Shown: positions 27,601 through 37,826 of the stretch, piece after piece
Layout: each line of letters begins with the position of its first letter
Position numbering within the stretch: the stretch's first letter is position 1
Assembly (NCBI GenBank): GCA_016801845.1
Contig: CM028919.1
Coordinates: forward strand, 13,949,501 to 14,013,500
Direction: 5' to 3'
Length of the DNA stretch: 64,000 nucleotides
Source of the DNA: Polydactylus sextarius
Taxonomy: Eukaryota; Chordata; Actinopteri; Polynemidae
The notes under the pieces: generated by a model
Database searches by the model: none
Told to the model about the DNA's origin: nothing
The model's input: only the letters and a program-made list of their open reading frames with translations
Made by a program: the position numbers and the translations under genes

Positions 27601-30600
27601 GCAAGAAGAGAGTGCAACAGTGCTGGCTTTGATGCATTAGGAGAGGCCAGGATGGCTATTAGAGGAAACCTCCTTAGAGACATATACTTTGTATCCATTT
27701 GTGTCATAATCCAAACACAGCAAAACAGTGAGGGTACTCCCCCTCCGCCCCAACACAGCTTTATACAATTAAGTGTTCAGAGACCCGGTGGAATAATGAC
27801 ATCACAAACTCTGGGTCTGAGATCAATGGAGCAGTTAGACAATGTTCATCTGTCCTTCTATCCATGTATGCATCCTGCCAGGCGTCTCCCTAGGGCTGTG
27901 ATAAGCCATCCCTGTGGTGCATCTCTGACTTCAACAGGAAGCTCAGTTGCTCCCCAGCTTTTAGACTGAGCAGAGTTTACATGTTGCCACGACATATCTG
28001 AATACCTAGAGCTAAGGCTGATTGCTCCCAAGTTATTTATTTGAACAATCTATAATACTGTTGAAACAGTTGGCTGATTTACAAAGTAAAAAATTAACAG
28101 ATTATCTGGAATTTCACTAACTACTTCCCTAGAAAATATTATAGAAATGTCCTGTTTATCTATTAATTATCTCCCTATTAGTAAATTAAAATAAGCAGGA
28201 CATCACGCTTGTGTTTGAAGACATGTAACTGCCATTTTCTTTTCTTTTAAACTGAGATATTCATACAAATGAGCCTGCAATAGAGGGAACAAAAGTGAAA
28301 GGAGTGATAGAGCTGTAATGAAATTAAAGCTGTGATTTCCTCAAATCAAATGCCTTGTCACAACTGCCCTTACAAAGCCACTGAAAACACGCCTCTCCTG
28401 CTGCTTTACTCTGTAATAAAGGAGAGTACAGGTGCAGATTGCAAGGCGGGGACAGGTTTAATTGAATGAATTGTGGGGTGAGAACCCAAACAAAAACTCC
28501 AGATCAGTTTACTCCATTGACACACAGGTGTGTGGCGTTACAACAACAATGCGCTGCTCTAACGTTTCCTTCCACTGAAGCCTCTGTGCTGCCTGTCACT
28601 GCAAAAAGGCAAGAAGGACGAAAAGCAACAGGCTTCACATTACCAAAGGAGACATGAAAGTTTATTCCACTGCATGTTTTAGATGCCAAACATAGCTAAT
28701 TGAATTGTCCTTAACAAGCACAATAATCGTCTATACAGAGTGGAAACAGTGAAAGCTAAAGCTAGTGAAAGCTGTAAAAATTATGTTCAAATGTGAAAAA
28801 TTGATCAAGTCCTGTTTTGTAAATATAATTTCTTAAGTGAAAGATTTGTAGAGCGTGCAACTAAGAATAATGCATCGTGTGATATTTGAAGCATTAAGCA
28901 GCTGATGCTGTTCCCACACGACCCTTCATCAAGGGAGTGCACCCAAACCAGCAGCTGTCAAATTCAAGTTTAGTTCAGTTTAAACAGAAACTCTTCCTTG
29001 TATAAATGTGTAAGTGATTAACTTGGTAGCGCCGCACAAACTCATTACCACAGCTGGTTTTCTTACCTCACAACATTTCCTTTACATAGTCATGGTTATG
29101 TCAGAAACAGGCCTAACCCAAACAATGACAAACAATGGGTATGTATATAAATATACAGGACAGGGATTTTTCTGTGATTACACATGAAACTGTGAGTATA
29201 GAAAAACACAATCACTGCAGCATCTTGCTAGTGAAACAGGAAAGTTCTGGCCTGGGCAGGACCACTACTTAGGCTAACTACTTCCTGTCCAAGAGATTAG
29301 AGAGCAGGATGATCACACAAGCAGCCAGACTATTTCTCACTTCATAATGTCAGACATTTAGAGTGGCTCCACAGTCCAGATCAATGAATCTCATTACAAA
29401 TGGTGACGTATTTCAACTGTATGATACATAAAGACGATATGAAAGTAGTCATAGCTACCTATCACAGAAATAGACATGTATCATATTGATGGTAAAGATG
29501 TAAGAGCCGTTCGTGGCACTCACATCATTAGAGCAGATATGAAATCTCAGCTTTTCATCTCACGCTCTGCAGGATCTGAAGGCCGATCTTTCCTTTCAGC
29601 CCAGAAGAATCATATCCTTCAGAAAAAAATGCCATAGGCACAAGGAGAGCAGGAAGGCGGGAATGGAAGGCAGGCAGAAGGGAGAAGGCGTATAAAAAAA
29701 GCCCAGAGGAAGTTCAGCATCCTGTGTTAAATCATGTCTGTTTCCTAATGAATTCTGCACTCCATTGTCAAAACGAAGTCATCTCCCTCTGGTCACCTCA
29801 ACCTCAGCAGGCAGCATCTCAAAAAACGGACACAGGATTCACACATAATTCTTGAAAACCAAACTTACTAACAGGAAACATGAGAGCACATCTAAGTCAG
29901 CTCTAACTCAACATGGCCACAATAGCGGTTGTTTGACTTTGTTCAAAGAATTTTATTGGAGTCATTTCAGAACAGAGGGGTGGGCATGAAAAAAATACAC
30001 GTTATGGTCAACTACAAAGACATTTCCTACATGATATGTTATAATAAAATTGAAGTGAATGTGAAATGATGACATCCAATAAATCACTTGTGAAGAAAAT
30101 ATGTAGGTCATCACAAATACAAAACACACATTTTCTCTGACGTGCAGGGAAAGTTCTCTGTGGCTGGTTTTTGGTACTGCAGCCAAGAAATGCAGGCTCC
30201 TCACTGGAAACAACCACATGGACTATCACAGTCACACTGGACCAATTAGCTGCTCAAGTTCTATTTATGGAACATTGAACAGTCAGCGTACATGAATCTG
30301 ACTGAGAAACCATGAGATGAACAATGCGTACTGTCTTAATCTACGTTTCCCATTGATGGCGAGGTTTTGCTTACGTGGCAGGAGTCATTTTGGTGTCAAA
30401 CGCTAAAAACATGGCTGCCAAAACTTCACAGAAGTGAGACTAAACCATAAAAATAGTTTCCATTAAATATTTTTAGATGAGAGATGATTAAGAAAGAGAG
30501 GGTGAAAATGTGGGGGAGGAAAAGAGGGAGGGTTGACAGAGAGAGGAGGATGAATCAGGCAGTGGAGAATCCAACAATGACGGCAGTGACCAGAGAACAA

Positions 30601-33600
30601 CATGCCAAACCCTGGAAGTCATTTCCTGCTTCATCGAAGACTTTTATGGAATTCTAGCAGCGTGGCTAACGTCACAACGCAAAGAGAGACCGAGCGAGGA
30701 GAGAGCCCAGGCCCTCGTCGCACCACACACCTCCCTACCCCCCACTCTGTTTCCCGCCCACTCTCTTGCAGCCCCTCTACCCTCTGCTGTCTTTGTGAAG
30801 CTAAGCAGAACCAGTACAACCAGGATACCTCCAGGAGTGAAGGTGCAACATTGTCCTCGCACATAATAATTTATGTTTGCCAACATATGCAGTTAATTCC
30901 AAGACTCTTCTATGTGTTTTTTTTTTTTTTTTTTTACAATTAGCTAAAAGTTATTATTCTTATCCATAGGCTCAACAGTCTGAGGCCTTGAAATATGGCC
31001 CAGACCACACCACAGAAGATTTTTTTTCCATAGTTTAAACATGCAAAACAACAATGTGTTTGCATGAAACATAGATAGCCAAAGCACTTAGTCGAAGTCA
31101 TAGTCCTTAAAAGCCAAGTAAGTTGGGAATAATTCCTTTAAATCCAATAAAACTCCCACCAGTTAATGTTGTTTGTTTCCCTTCCTAAACGGAGCAATAT
31201 TTGCTTTCACAGAGGAGGGCAGTGCTTTTAGGGAAACATCAACAAAGTCAGAGAAAGCAGAAATGATGGAAAGCAAAAGAGGGATGAAAGGATTACAGTA
31301 GCGGGGTGGTCAATCAGCTGGCTTTAAATACTGCTCTCCTGGAGAATTGCACAGGAAATAGAAACATCATTCACTGCTGTGATCAATAGCTAAGTGCCTT
31401 CCTGGCATTTGTCTTTTTAATCCATTACCGAAGGCCCATCTGAGCCGAGCCTGCGTGGACAGTATGATCTGCAGCTCACAGGAAGAGCTGAACCATGGAA
31501 GCAGGATACATGTGGACAGGACACACCCACCTACCACACAATCGTGCTCACATGTGGAAACACATGAGCAAATACTACTAATGAGAACAGAGATCATCGT
31601 GTAGCAGACACTTAATGTAAACATATCACAAACATGTACTGCTTCTGAAAACTACTATCTAGATACATTCTTTATAGAAAAAGAGCAAATGTTGGTTCAA
31701 GGCACAACACGAGGTCCTTCATTCTGGAGAGACAGAAAAAAAGGGGAAAGGACAGAGACAAAGCCGTCGTTGCTCAAGGATGTCCTAGAGATATAGGACT
31801 GTCACACTGCCTGCCAAGACTCTGTGGTATCTATGTGTCCCTTCTCACAGCACAGTGTACAAGTGAGTGTACATTCGCACGTACAGGATCTATGTATAAC
31901 CACCACATTCAAGCTAACAGCAAAACTAACACTGGGTATGTGACAGCACTTAAGAGGTGCAGCGCTATCACCAGTGACAACTGGGAGGTGAAAAAGCTGA
32001 AGATTGTCACCACAAACCGACGTAACTAAAGATATAACTCATCTTTTTTTGACAATATTACACTTACATTAATCTATAAAGTAGTGAAATTCATGTTTAA
32101 TTTAAAATCAAGAAATCACTTACATTGAACTATCAAAAATGTTGGGTCTCACGTGAACAGTGTAACACTTTCCTGCTGTGTGGCCATTTGGAAAACAAAC
32201 GTGTGTCAGTTAATGATTAAACACAAAAAGTAATCAGTTGAGTGAGGGAGTGAGGGTAGGAGGGAGATGGTAGTTAAATCAGATGTCCCTACACTCACTT
32301 CCAGTGAAACCAGCCAGGAGGCACAAATACTCTCTCAAACATTCACAGAGCAGTTTAATATCACTGCAAGAGTTCTGTTTCTCAGTAGGAGGGTCTATCA
32401 CTTTCACACATACTTTAACATGCTAAATTAAGTGCAGTAATGGTGGTAGTGGTGTGGTAATACAGATTTAAATATGTTTAAGAATAGTAACCAAGGCGGG
32501 AACAACAGTAATTTTTGATAAGACAACACCACAAGTAATCATGCACGCCCATGTCCTGTTGTTTCACTCTGGAACAAAACAGTCAACAACAAACCATGTT
32601 CAACAAATCAAATTTATTGTCAACGGTGGATGTGAGGAAATGAAGCCACTAAATTTCCAAGGAATTAAAAAAACAACAAGTAATCAGCAAATTAGCTACA
32701 TCCTAAATAAAACAATAATTAGCGATGGTAAAAACAAAAGAGACAAAGTCAACTCCCATCACACATCAATGAGGGTTGCATGTCCTTCAGCGCTACATTG
32801 CTATCCTTTATTTATCCAACTGTTATCACAGGCCAACCAATGCAACAAAGACTTTCTGCACACTACACCACAGTGAAGGTGTCATGTTAAGTAAAGTCAT
32901 ACCCTTCAACCAGACCTTAACAAAAGCGCGAACACAACTCAAACAATGGATAAGGCCAGGCCTTGAGTGGAGCTGGGGTGGGAGGACCAATGAATTCATG
33001 TCGTCCCACTCGCGGCAGCAACACTCGCCTAGCATGGATGCTGCTCAGCACAGACGACCACAGAGAACAAAGACCTCAATTATGTGGAGCACTAACAGGA
33101 GAGCTAAAAACGGGACCATGGGCAGGGAATAAAACCTTGGAGCGCTGCAGGAATGCCGAGCATTCAAGCACCATCGACACACAACACACTGTCACTCCCA
33201 AATCTCACTGCCACCACCACTGACCTTTCTCCACACTGCATGAAACAGCACTGTGTTCAAGTGACTGGAACAGAGGACTCTTATGCTTACTTGCACCCAA
33301 ACTTGTCAAGTTCATAACTGCAGTTTCAGAACAGTGCATGATACAGTGGGGGGAGGGCGCTGACTATGGTTTCTTTATACCTTGGGTAACTGACCCATAT
33401 ACACAGCAGGGTAACAAAGAGGAACATTTACCTCTGCCAGAGCTGATTCCAAGCAACAAACTATTTAAAACAACAGTATTCAACATTCATGCCAAATGTT
33501 CTGCACAAAAGTAGCAAACAAACAGGTTCCCCTTCTCCACCCAAGACAACACAGTTTGTTCTTAAATAGATTCCCAAACCCTGATTTCATACATTTTCTC

Positions 33601-34206
33601 CATGTCTCTGGCAAAATACACAGTTTGGAGTTCCCAGCCATGACAAAACTGGAAAATGTCTGCTCTTAACTTTGGCCAGTTTTCAGAAACAGTTTGTACT
33701 TTTGCATAGAGGAGAGCTGTTTGCTTAGTGGAATCTCACTTCTCAGAACGGTAACCATTTTGAAAAACAGAGAGGTATTTATTGCCCAAGAAAAATGAAC
33801 AGATAACACAAGTCAGATATCGCCAGAGAGAGAAATTCTGCTCTGGTAGGATGGTGCAGGTTCAGAGGTCAAAGGATATAGCTAACATCACTGTCAACCA
33901 GAACCATTTCCATGCTATTACAAATGAAATGCACATCAAATTCCAGACTCACGGTCGAACATATTTTCAGTCCCATTTACAACGCTTTTGATAAGCAGCT
34001 CTGAAAAGCCGCCATAAACAGCTCTGACCGCATTAGTGTGCATGCATACCTAGTTTTTCCACAAGTTTGAGCATGACGCCGCCAATGTGGATTTCCCCAG
34101 TGACCCTCAGCGACACGTCCCTGTGGAGGTCAGTGACATGCATCTTCAGTTCCCACGTCCCATCGGCGTAGCAGCCATCAGGCATTCGTATCCCATCCAG
34201 CGCCAT
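507..34206 (-). CDS. fermt2: Kindlin-2 (fermitin family homolog 2), last exon outside the window
   Basis: Kindlin-2 is a cytoplasmic adaptor at focal adhesions that binds integrin beta tails and, with talin, activates integrins. The coding exons, 5' to 3' on the minus strand, are 34206-34050, 21468-21235, 15050-14922, 10841-10616, 10420-10318, 10202-10095, 7581-7447, 6672-6623, 6010-5886, 5708-5602, 5515-5297, 936-812 and 648-507. All have GT-AG borders and consistent phase, giving 620 codons. Order of domains: F0 (about residues 1-95), F1 with a loop holding Lys148-153, F2, a PH domain inserted in F2 (about 384-478), and F3. The integrin-contact QW pair is at 611-612 in MKQWNVNW. The frame ends in phase 0 after EIKM at a GT donor, so the final exon (about 57 residues in the family) lies left of position 1. 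Kindlin-2 is chosen over kindlin-1 and -3 by the MALDGIRMPDGCYADGTWEL start and the SIYSSPGLYSKTMTPTYD linker. Confidence 0.97.
812..936 (-). CDS. fermt2: fermt2 exon 13, F3 start
   Basis: The acceptor is GTTTTCAG and the donor is GTGAGT. It encodes ISARILEAHQNVAQMSL to FGITHFLA plus two bases of Lys573. The segment IQAWQSLPEFGI is characteristic of the kindlin F2-F3 junction. Confidence 0.97.
937..5296. other. fermt2 intron between exons 12 and 13
   Basis: The intron is 4.4 kb and contains the 21-nt microexon at 2685-2705. A (CATTCA)n-like short tract lies near 1567-1590. Otherwise it is unremarkable, with no other exon-like unit that fits the reading phase. Confidence 0.75.
2685..2705 (-). 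CDS. fermt2: fermt2 21-nt alternative microexon (PGYIRDL)
   Basis: On the minus strand a pyrimidine-rich tract and CTTCAG acceptor precede 21 nt that read PGYIRDL, followed by a GTAAGT donor. It fits between exon 12 (ends KNKQ, phase 0) and exon 13 (starts ISARILEAHQ, phase 0). Inclusion adds seven residues at the F2-F3 side. A human kindlin-2 isoform seven residues longer carries, as I recall, the same PGYIRDL insert. It is too short for ordinary open-frame detection. Confidence 0.88.
5297..5515 (-). CDS. fermt2: fermt2 exon 12, PH C-terminal helix and return to F2
   Basis: The acceptor is TCTTCCAG and the donor is GTAAGA. Its 73 codons (459-531) run EKQYAHWMAACRLASKG to YLKKYKNKQ. The EKQYAHWMAA helix closes the PH domain. 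The stretch PDPQFIEPITTDI looks one residue shorter than the mammalian form as I recall it. Confidence 0.97.
5602..5708 (-). CDS. fermt2: fermt2 exon 11, PH domain middle
   Basis: The acceptor is CATGCAG and the donor is GTAAGA. It encodes GCEVTPDVNISGQKFNI to NEIWLRCDT (to residue 458), ending in phase 0. Confidence 0.97.
5886..6010 (-). CDS. fermt2: fermt2 exon 10, PH domain N-terminal half
   Basis: The acceptor is TTTCCAG and the donor is GTGCAT. It encodes PKKLTLKGYKQYWCTFKD to HQMNLR plus one base of Gly423. The basic first strands of the PH fold (KKLTLKGYKQ) are the phosphoinositide-binding part in kindlin-2. Confidence 0.96.
6623..6672 (-). CDS. fermt2: fermt2 exon 9, entry to the PH domain
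   Basis: The acceptor is CTCTCAG and the donor is GTGAGT. This 50-nt exon encodes GDITSIPELADHVKVF plus two bases of Lys381. It is recognised because it bridges TSNTL and KPKKLTLKGYKQYW in the kindlin-2 order. Confidence 0.95.
6807..6966. mobile_element. 160-bp foldback element, MITE-like
   Basis: The ends are long inverted repeats. The left arm (6807-6850) begins CCTATTTGCACGGGATTAG and the reverse complement of the right arm (about 6920-6966) begins CCTATTCGCATGGGATTAG. Both continue through TTTTACCTGGTGACATCTGG with about two mismatches in roughly 40 bp. The centre repeats part of the arm (GCATTTGCACAGGATTA). The size and structure fit a non-autonomous DNA transposon. No clear target-site duplication is visible and no family is assigned. 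It lies in the intron between exons 8 and 9. Confidence 0.75.
7447..7581 (-). CDS. fermt2: fermt2 exon 8, F2 up to the PH insertion
   Basis: The acceptor is CTCCTCAG and the donor is GTATAG. Its 45 codons (320-364) run YHINKLSIMASDNHMNN to LEGGKTSNTL. The acidic EKEVDEVDAALSDLE region precedes the PH domain. The donor is weaker than its neighbours but the next exon joins in phase. Confidence 0.95.
7582..10094. other. fermt2 intron between exons 7 and 8
   Basis: The intron is 2.5 kb without a recognisable exon. It has a GA-rich stretch at 8361-8400 and a pair of AP-1-type TGACTCA sites at 9588-9594 and 9608-9614. Confidence 0.7.
10095..10202 (-). CDS. fermt2: fermt2 exon 7, F2
   Basis: The acceptor is TCCACAG and the donor is GTAAAA. 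Its 36 codons, YDAIRVNQLYEQAKWAI to MMMFAALQ (residues 284-319), are in phase 0 at both ends. They form part of the F2 helical bundle. Confidence 0.97.
10318..10420 (-). CDS. fermt2: fermt2 exon 6, F2
   Basis: The acceptor is GTTTAG and the donor is GTAAGT. It completes Gly249 and encodes WLDSSRSLMEQDVKENEV...FFDLNPK, ending in phase 0 at residue 283. The helical F2 sequence and the spacing to exon 7 match the family. Confidence 0.96.
10616..10841 (-). CDS. fermt2: fermt2 exon 5, F1-F2 linker and start of F2
   Basis: The acceptor is GTTTTCAG and the donor is GTGAGA. It encodes GSIYSSPGLYSKTMTPTYD to LLDKAKINQG (residues 174-249). The linker is rich in Ser, Pro, Thr and Tyr, with several SP/TP sites. 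This segment distinguishes kindlin-2 from its paralogues. Confidence 0.97.
11180..11203. repeat. poly(A) tract, 24 bp
   Basis: An uninterrupted A run in fermt2 intron 4. It could be a retroposon tail or a simple mononucleotide repeat; no SINE body was recognised beside it. Confidence 0.9.
12446..12478 (-). CDS. fermt2: fermt2 candidate cassette exon of 33 nt
   Basis: Seen directly: a long pyrimidine-rich tract, acceptor TCCTAG, 33 nt, and donor GTAAGC on the minus strand inside intron 4. Its phase (2 + 30 + 1) matches the neighbours exactly. Inclusion inserts ASEIIYIGPVK between Ser173 and Gly174, in the F1-F2 linker just before GSIYSSPGLY. No stop is made. That it is used, and perhaps tissue-specific, is inference. 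I do not recall this insert in annotated kindlin-2 isoforms. Confidence 0.72.
13042..13058. repeat. poly(T) tract
   Basis: A run of 17 T in fermt2 intron 4. Confidence 0.85.
13674..13706. repeat. (GT)n microsatellite with GC interruptions
   Basis: About 16 dinucleotide units, with alternating purine-pyrimidine GCGC interruptions that could favour Z-DNA. Confidence 0.9.
13953..13971. repeat. poly(T) tract
   Basis: A run of 19 T in fermt2 intron 4. Confidence 0.85.
14922..15050 (-). CDS. fermt2: fermt2 exon 4, F1 loop with poly-lysine
   Basis: The acceptor is CTCCAG and the donor is GTGAGT. It encodes residues 131-173, NIRHPEELSLLRKPRDP, then six lysines (148-153), then an acidic run (EEAEEDDLELEG) and PLLTPGS. 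The basic-then-acidic loop in F1 is a kindlin hallmark that associates with membrane. An antisense open frame covering this exon is a shadow. Confidence 0.97.
20511..20523 (+). promoter_or_regulatory. Perfect DR1 nuclear-receptor motif
   Basis: AGGTCA-A-AGGTCA, two identical consensus half-sites with a 1-bp spacer. This is the classic RXR-heterodimer (PPAR), HNF4 or COUP-TF element. It lies about 0.7 kb past fermt2 exon 3. Occupancy is unknown. Confidence 0.45.
20597..20621. repeat. (GT)n microsatellite
   Basis: About 12 perfect GT units in fermt2 intron 3. Confidence 0.9.
21235..21468 (-). CDS. fermt2: fermt2 exon 3, rest of F0 and start of F1
   Basis: The acceptor is CCATAG and the donor is GTAAGT. 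It encodes residues 53-130, DVKKDWSDHALWWEKK to DICKTF. The basic stretch around LLKTHWTLDKYG belongs to F0, where kindlins bind phosphoinositides. The 234 nt keep the phase, leaving one base of an Asn codon shared with exon 4. Confidence 0.97.
21727..21752. repeat. (TG)n microsatellite
   Basis: TG repeat with one GGG interruption, 260 bp upstream of fermt2 exon 3. Confidence 0.85.
24484..24657. repeat. Two (TG)n blocks around unique sequence
   Basis: TG repeats at 24484-24524 and 24631-24657 flank about 105 bp of non-repetitive DNA. Several antisense His/Thr-rich open frames here are artefacts of the repeat. Confidence 0.85.
30917..30935. repeat. poly(T) tract
   Basis: A run of 19 T in fermt2 intron 2. 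Confidence 0.85.
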
Positions 34207-34207
34207 C
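34050..34207 (-). CDS. fermt2: fermt2 exon 2, start codon and first half of F0
   Basis: The acceptor is TTTGGCAG followed by G and the ATG at 34206-34204. It encodes MALDGIRMPDGC... to LVEKL plus the first base of an Asp codon (residues 1-52). An in-frame Met lies six codons upstream (MGLFGR), but those codons are intronic and include the acceptor. The family start is MALDG, so that ATG is chosen. The donor is GTATGC at 34049. Confidence 0.96.
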
Positions 34208-35920
34208 CTGCCAAACAGACCCACAGTCAGGAGAAAACATATTCTGTTAAACTTCTGTCACACTTAAGTGAAAAGAAACCTTTTGACCCACTGGGAAAAA
34301 AAAATAAATGTGGCACAAAGCCCATGCATGCAAAGCCTTATTGAAAAAAAATCGTACCGTAGATATTTTAAACAAATGAGTGTGTGAGAAATGAAAAACT
34401 GCTGATATCTCTGGACATGTGTACTTTGCAGGGGTGGAAAGTAACCCTGTTCTTCAACACTGTACTTTACTTGGAACTTTCCACTTTCATTTCCAAATGT
34501 ATCCTCCATTCCAGTCCATTTGTGGGAAATTATACATTCAGGCTCCATGGCCTTTACAGTCTGTGACAGCTGTAGTGGTTGGTGGTTACTTTTCAGATTA
34601 AGAGTTTACCTTTAAAAAATTAGATTACTTTGCAAACCAATGCACTGCTTGATTTGAAACAATCCAATGGTCTGAAATGGAATTGGACTGGGAACACTAT
34701 GTCAAACATTATGACAGGGTTGACTGTGTTTCCCATTCCATCATGCTACACTGCGGAAACGATCATTTTTAAAGAGCACTGGAGCAATTCCACATATCAA
34801 AGACAGTTAACTAATCATAGTTGATAGTCAACCTACTTGAAAAATAACCTTGGAGGTGTTATAGTGATGTCATAAGGGTTAGCATTACTTGGACTTCAGA
34901 TTTATATCAGAAAGCCGATTTTTCACACTGCCTTGAATGTGGAGAGAGGTCGAAGGACATGAAATGAGGGATCCAATGTTTCCTGAATTATTTTAACATG
35001 TCTCCATAGTTTATAGAAACACATCACTAGATTGCAAGTCACTGTGATTGATGTTGAAGACGTTTCTGGATGTCGAGTGAAAATAAAACAACATTTCAAA
35101 CTGGTCATTGTATCTATGAATCATTTAAAAACCAACTTTCTGCTGATACCAACAACATCAAGACATAAATTCAGATACCACGTAGCAGTGTGACTTCCTC
35201 TCCCTTTTCAACGCTTATAATGGTATAATTTATTATCATGATTGCTACTTTATCACCGTGTTAAAGTAGCAAAGTATGAGGTCAAACACTGACACACTTA
35301 AAGCAACACCACAGATGTAACAGATAAGGTAAATTAGGTCATTGATGAACGTTTGCCACTGAAGGATGATTTAAGAAAGGATGGCGGAGACTAAGTCTCT
35401 ATATCCGGTCGAGTAGAATGTTCTGGCAGAAAAAAAGTTACATTATATGTTATCTGTCAGTCTTTGATGTGTGGGTAGTCCAGTAGCCTTGAATAAGCTG
35501 GCGATCAAAACAGCCGTCAAATCAATAAACACGGCAGAACAAAGGCTACGGGCCCGCGGCTACAACTTCAGCAAGAACCTTTGGCTGCGATTATCAGCAC
35601 AAATGTGGCGGTTCACCTGTTAGAAGTAACGGTAAAGAGACTCTTACAAATAGACCGAGGGCTTCGTTATGTAAACGGAGCCAGTCCAACAACTCCCCGG
35701 CTACATGCGCACAGTCAACCCAGTCGGTCATTGCTTCACGAAAAAGTACAAGAAAAAGCGCACAGGCCTCTAACAGGCCCCTTCATAGAGACGTTTGTTA
35801 AATGTAACTGAAGCGGTAACAGAAAAGTAACTTAAAAAAAAAAAGCTCAGACGGTTTCTATATTTCATAGCGGCGAACGAGCGAAGCTTTGAGGACGAAC
35901 ATTTAAATGTGTGTACTCAC
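34208..35920. other. fermt2 intron 1
   Basis: The intron separates the noncoding first exon from the start-codon exon. It contains a degenerate fish-repeat copy at about 34433-34616. CpG density rises towards 35500-35900. Confidence 0.7.
34433..34616 (+). mobile_element. Degenerate copy of a widespread teleost repeat
   Basis: The sequence opens GGTGGAAAGTAAC, passes ACTGTACTTTACTTGGA, and ends with TGACAGCTGTAGT...GGTTACTTTTCAGATTAAG. These are landmarks, in order, of a short high-copy repeat I know from many teleost genomes (typically GTGGAAAGTAACTAAGTAC at its head). This copy is heavily mutated, hence old. The family name and mobilising transposase are not known to me. Confidence 0.62.
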
Positions 35921-36200
35921 CTTCACAAAGACGAAAAACACTAAAATAGTCAACTAGGCGGTACACAACAAGCCCCCTTCTTTAAATCATATATAAAGTC
36001 TTTACTAAGATAATAAAAACAGAAAGAAAACCACCGAAGAACTCGCTAAAGAAGTATCCCAACAGTTTTCCCCGCAGGCTTCGGCTTAATGGAGTCGAGC
36101 CGTCGCTCTTTCTCCCTCCCTCTTCCAGCGAGATAACGTCACTGCTCCAATCCCACTTTTCCTTTCATACTGGGACGCGACTGGTCCCCGTGTCAACTCA
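35921..36200 (-). promoter_or_regulatory. fermt2: fermt2 noncoding first exon and promoter
   Basis: A strong donor, TGTGAAG then GTGAGTAC, lies at 35921/35920 on the minus strand in CpG-rich DNA. This is the expected end of an untranslated exon 1, since exon 2 begins one base before the ATG. Upstream are a CRE-like TGACGTTA (minus strand, 36134-36141) and an inverted CCAAT box (36147-36151). No TATA box is evident and the start site cannot be placed by eye. A (CACACG)n tract follows at about 36203-36222. Confidence 0.65.
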
Positions 36201-37807
36201 CGTACGCACACGCACACGCACACGTTGGCCTGTGACTTGTGGATTAATTCTCTCTTGAAATATCTCATATTACTTAGCCACCTCCAACTGACCAAAGACG
36301 AGAAAAAAACGTGTTAAAGTAGTTTTTTTTTTTTTCTAATAATGTTTTATAATTTAATTTAATATTACAACCTATTGCAACAAGAATAACTACAGAAAAA
36401 GAAATGCAAACCACAGTATTGAACTTTGACATAATAATATTAAAAACATCTGGCAAATTGTCCATGTTATGTCTAATAATAATTAATAAAGACAATATTA
36501 ATGTAGTAAGGTGTTTAGTATGATTAAAATTAATTGTTTTAATTTATAAAGAACAAAGAGTCAAACTAATTGTATAATTGTATAAAGTCTGACTGATTTT
36601 CTGGTTCAGTCATGTGTAAATGTGAGAATATTAAAGCGGGTTGGTGTCATGTATATGTGTTTTAATGTTGTTTTTTTTACAAGCCTTCACAGTTCATATC
36701 TCCACACGTTGTGACAGGGATAATGGACATGCAGTTAAATCTCCAGCTGCCTTTTATGGCAATAATAGTGCCGAGGCCTTCGCAGCAATACCCTGGGACC
36801 TGTGGGTCTGTAGTGGTGGAAGAAACAGCACAGGACAATCTGTTTTAGTCACTTTTACAGTTTTACTGAAAAAGTTACGCTTTAATCCCTGAGTGGAGCC
36901 TGGGGCTTTTGTATATACATAAATATATATGCCGGTGTGTTATTTATGGTGTTTTAAAGTAAAGAAATGAACCACATTTTATCATTTTGTCTGATATGAA
37001 ATCATACTGTGGGGTACAATTAATGTTCCTGCAGCTTTTATTTAGATACAGTAAATGATCAGGGTATTTTTAAACTCCATTTTTGAACCTTAACTCAATA
37101 TGAATCTCACACTTTAATTATTCTTTTACATGTACAAATTTAACTCTCACACATGGTCGGTCATCATATCATTTAGCTCATTAAATTACTGAAACTTAAT
37201 ATCAGTTTACTGTGATTTACTAATAGACTTTGGAGATAAAACCACTTGCATGAGTTTCCCGGTACAATCATGTAAGTAAATAATCTAATCTGTCCTGACA
37301 GTATATGTGAGAACACGGACGAGGATCACAAGAAACTGAAGATAATATTGTCTGCACATTGTTGATCACATCTTTACTGCTTTAGATGAAAAATTACATT
37401 TCATACATGCATTCAATCAAATTATCACACACATGAGTTTCCTTTCTTTTCAAAGCAGCAGCACAATGCACACTCCAACACACAACCCTCCAAGTGGTCT
37501 ACACCAAAGACACATGAATCATCAGTGTTTCTGGCTCAGTCCTTCGGTGAACTCGCTCAGCTCCGATCCTCTGGCTCAGGAATCTGGGCCTTCAGAACGT
37601 GGTCGGCATCAAAGCGATTTATAACCTCTCTCCCTGCAGCTCTGACCCCCTCGTCAGTGTCTGGCAGGCGACCCATTGCCTTTTATAGGCTGTGTTTTAA
37701 TTGCAGAGTAAACATTTGAGTCAGTCAGATGCGGAGCAGGAGAGTCAGATACAGAGCTGGCTTGGCTGTTGATGATGTGGATGAGGAGGAGGAGGTGGTG
37801 GTGAAGG

Positions 37808-37826
37808 GGAGAGAGAGAGAGAGAGA
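37808..37826. repeat. (GA)n microsatellite
   Basis: About nine GA units, followed by a second AG-rich block. Confidence 0.85.

Larger units (their letters stand above)
21469..34049. other. fermt2 intron between exons 2 and 3
   Basis: This is the largest intron, at 12.6 kb. GT-rich microsatellites occur at 21727-21752, 24484-24524 and 24631-24657. There is a CT tract near 26270-26281 and poly(T) at 30917-30935. Plus-strand exon-like open frames at 25838-26020 and 26633-26965 are unassigned. No second gene is recognised. Confidence 0.7.
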
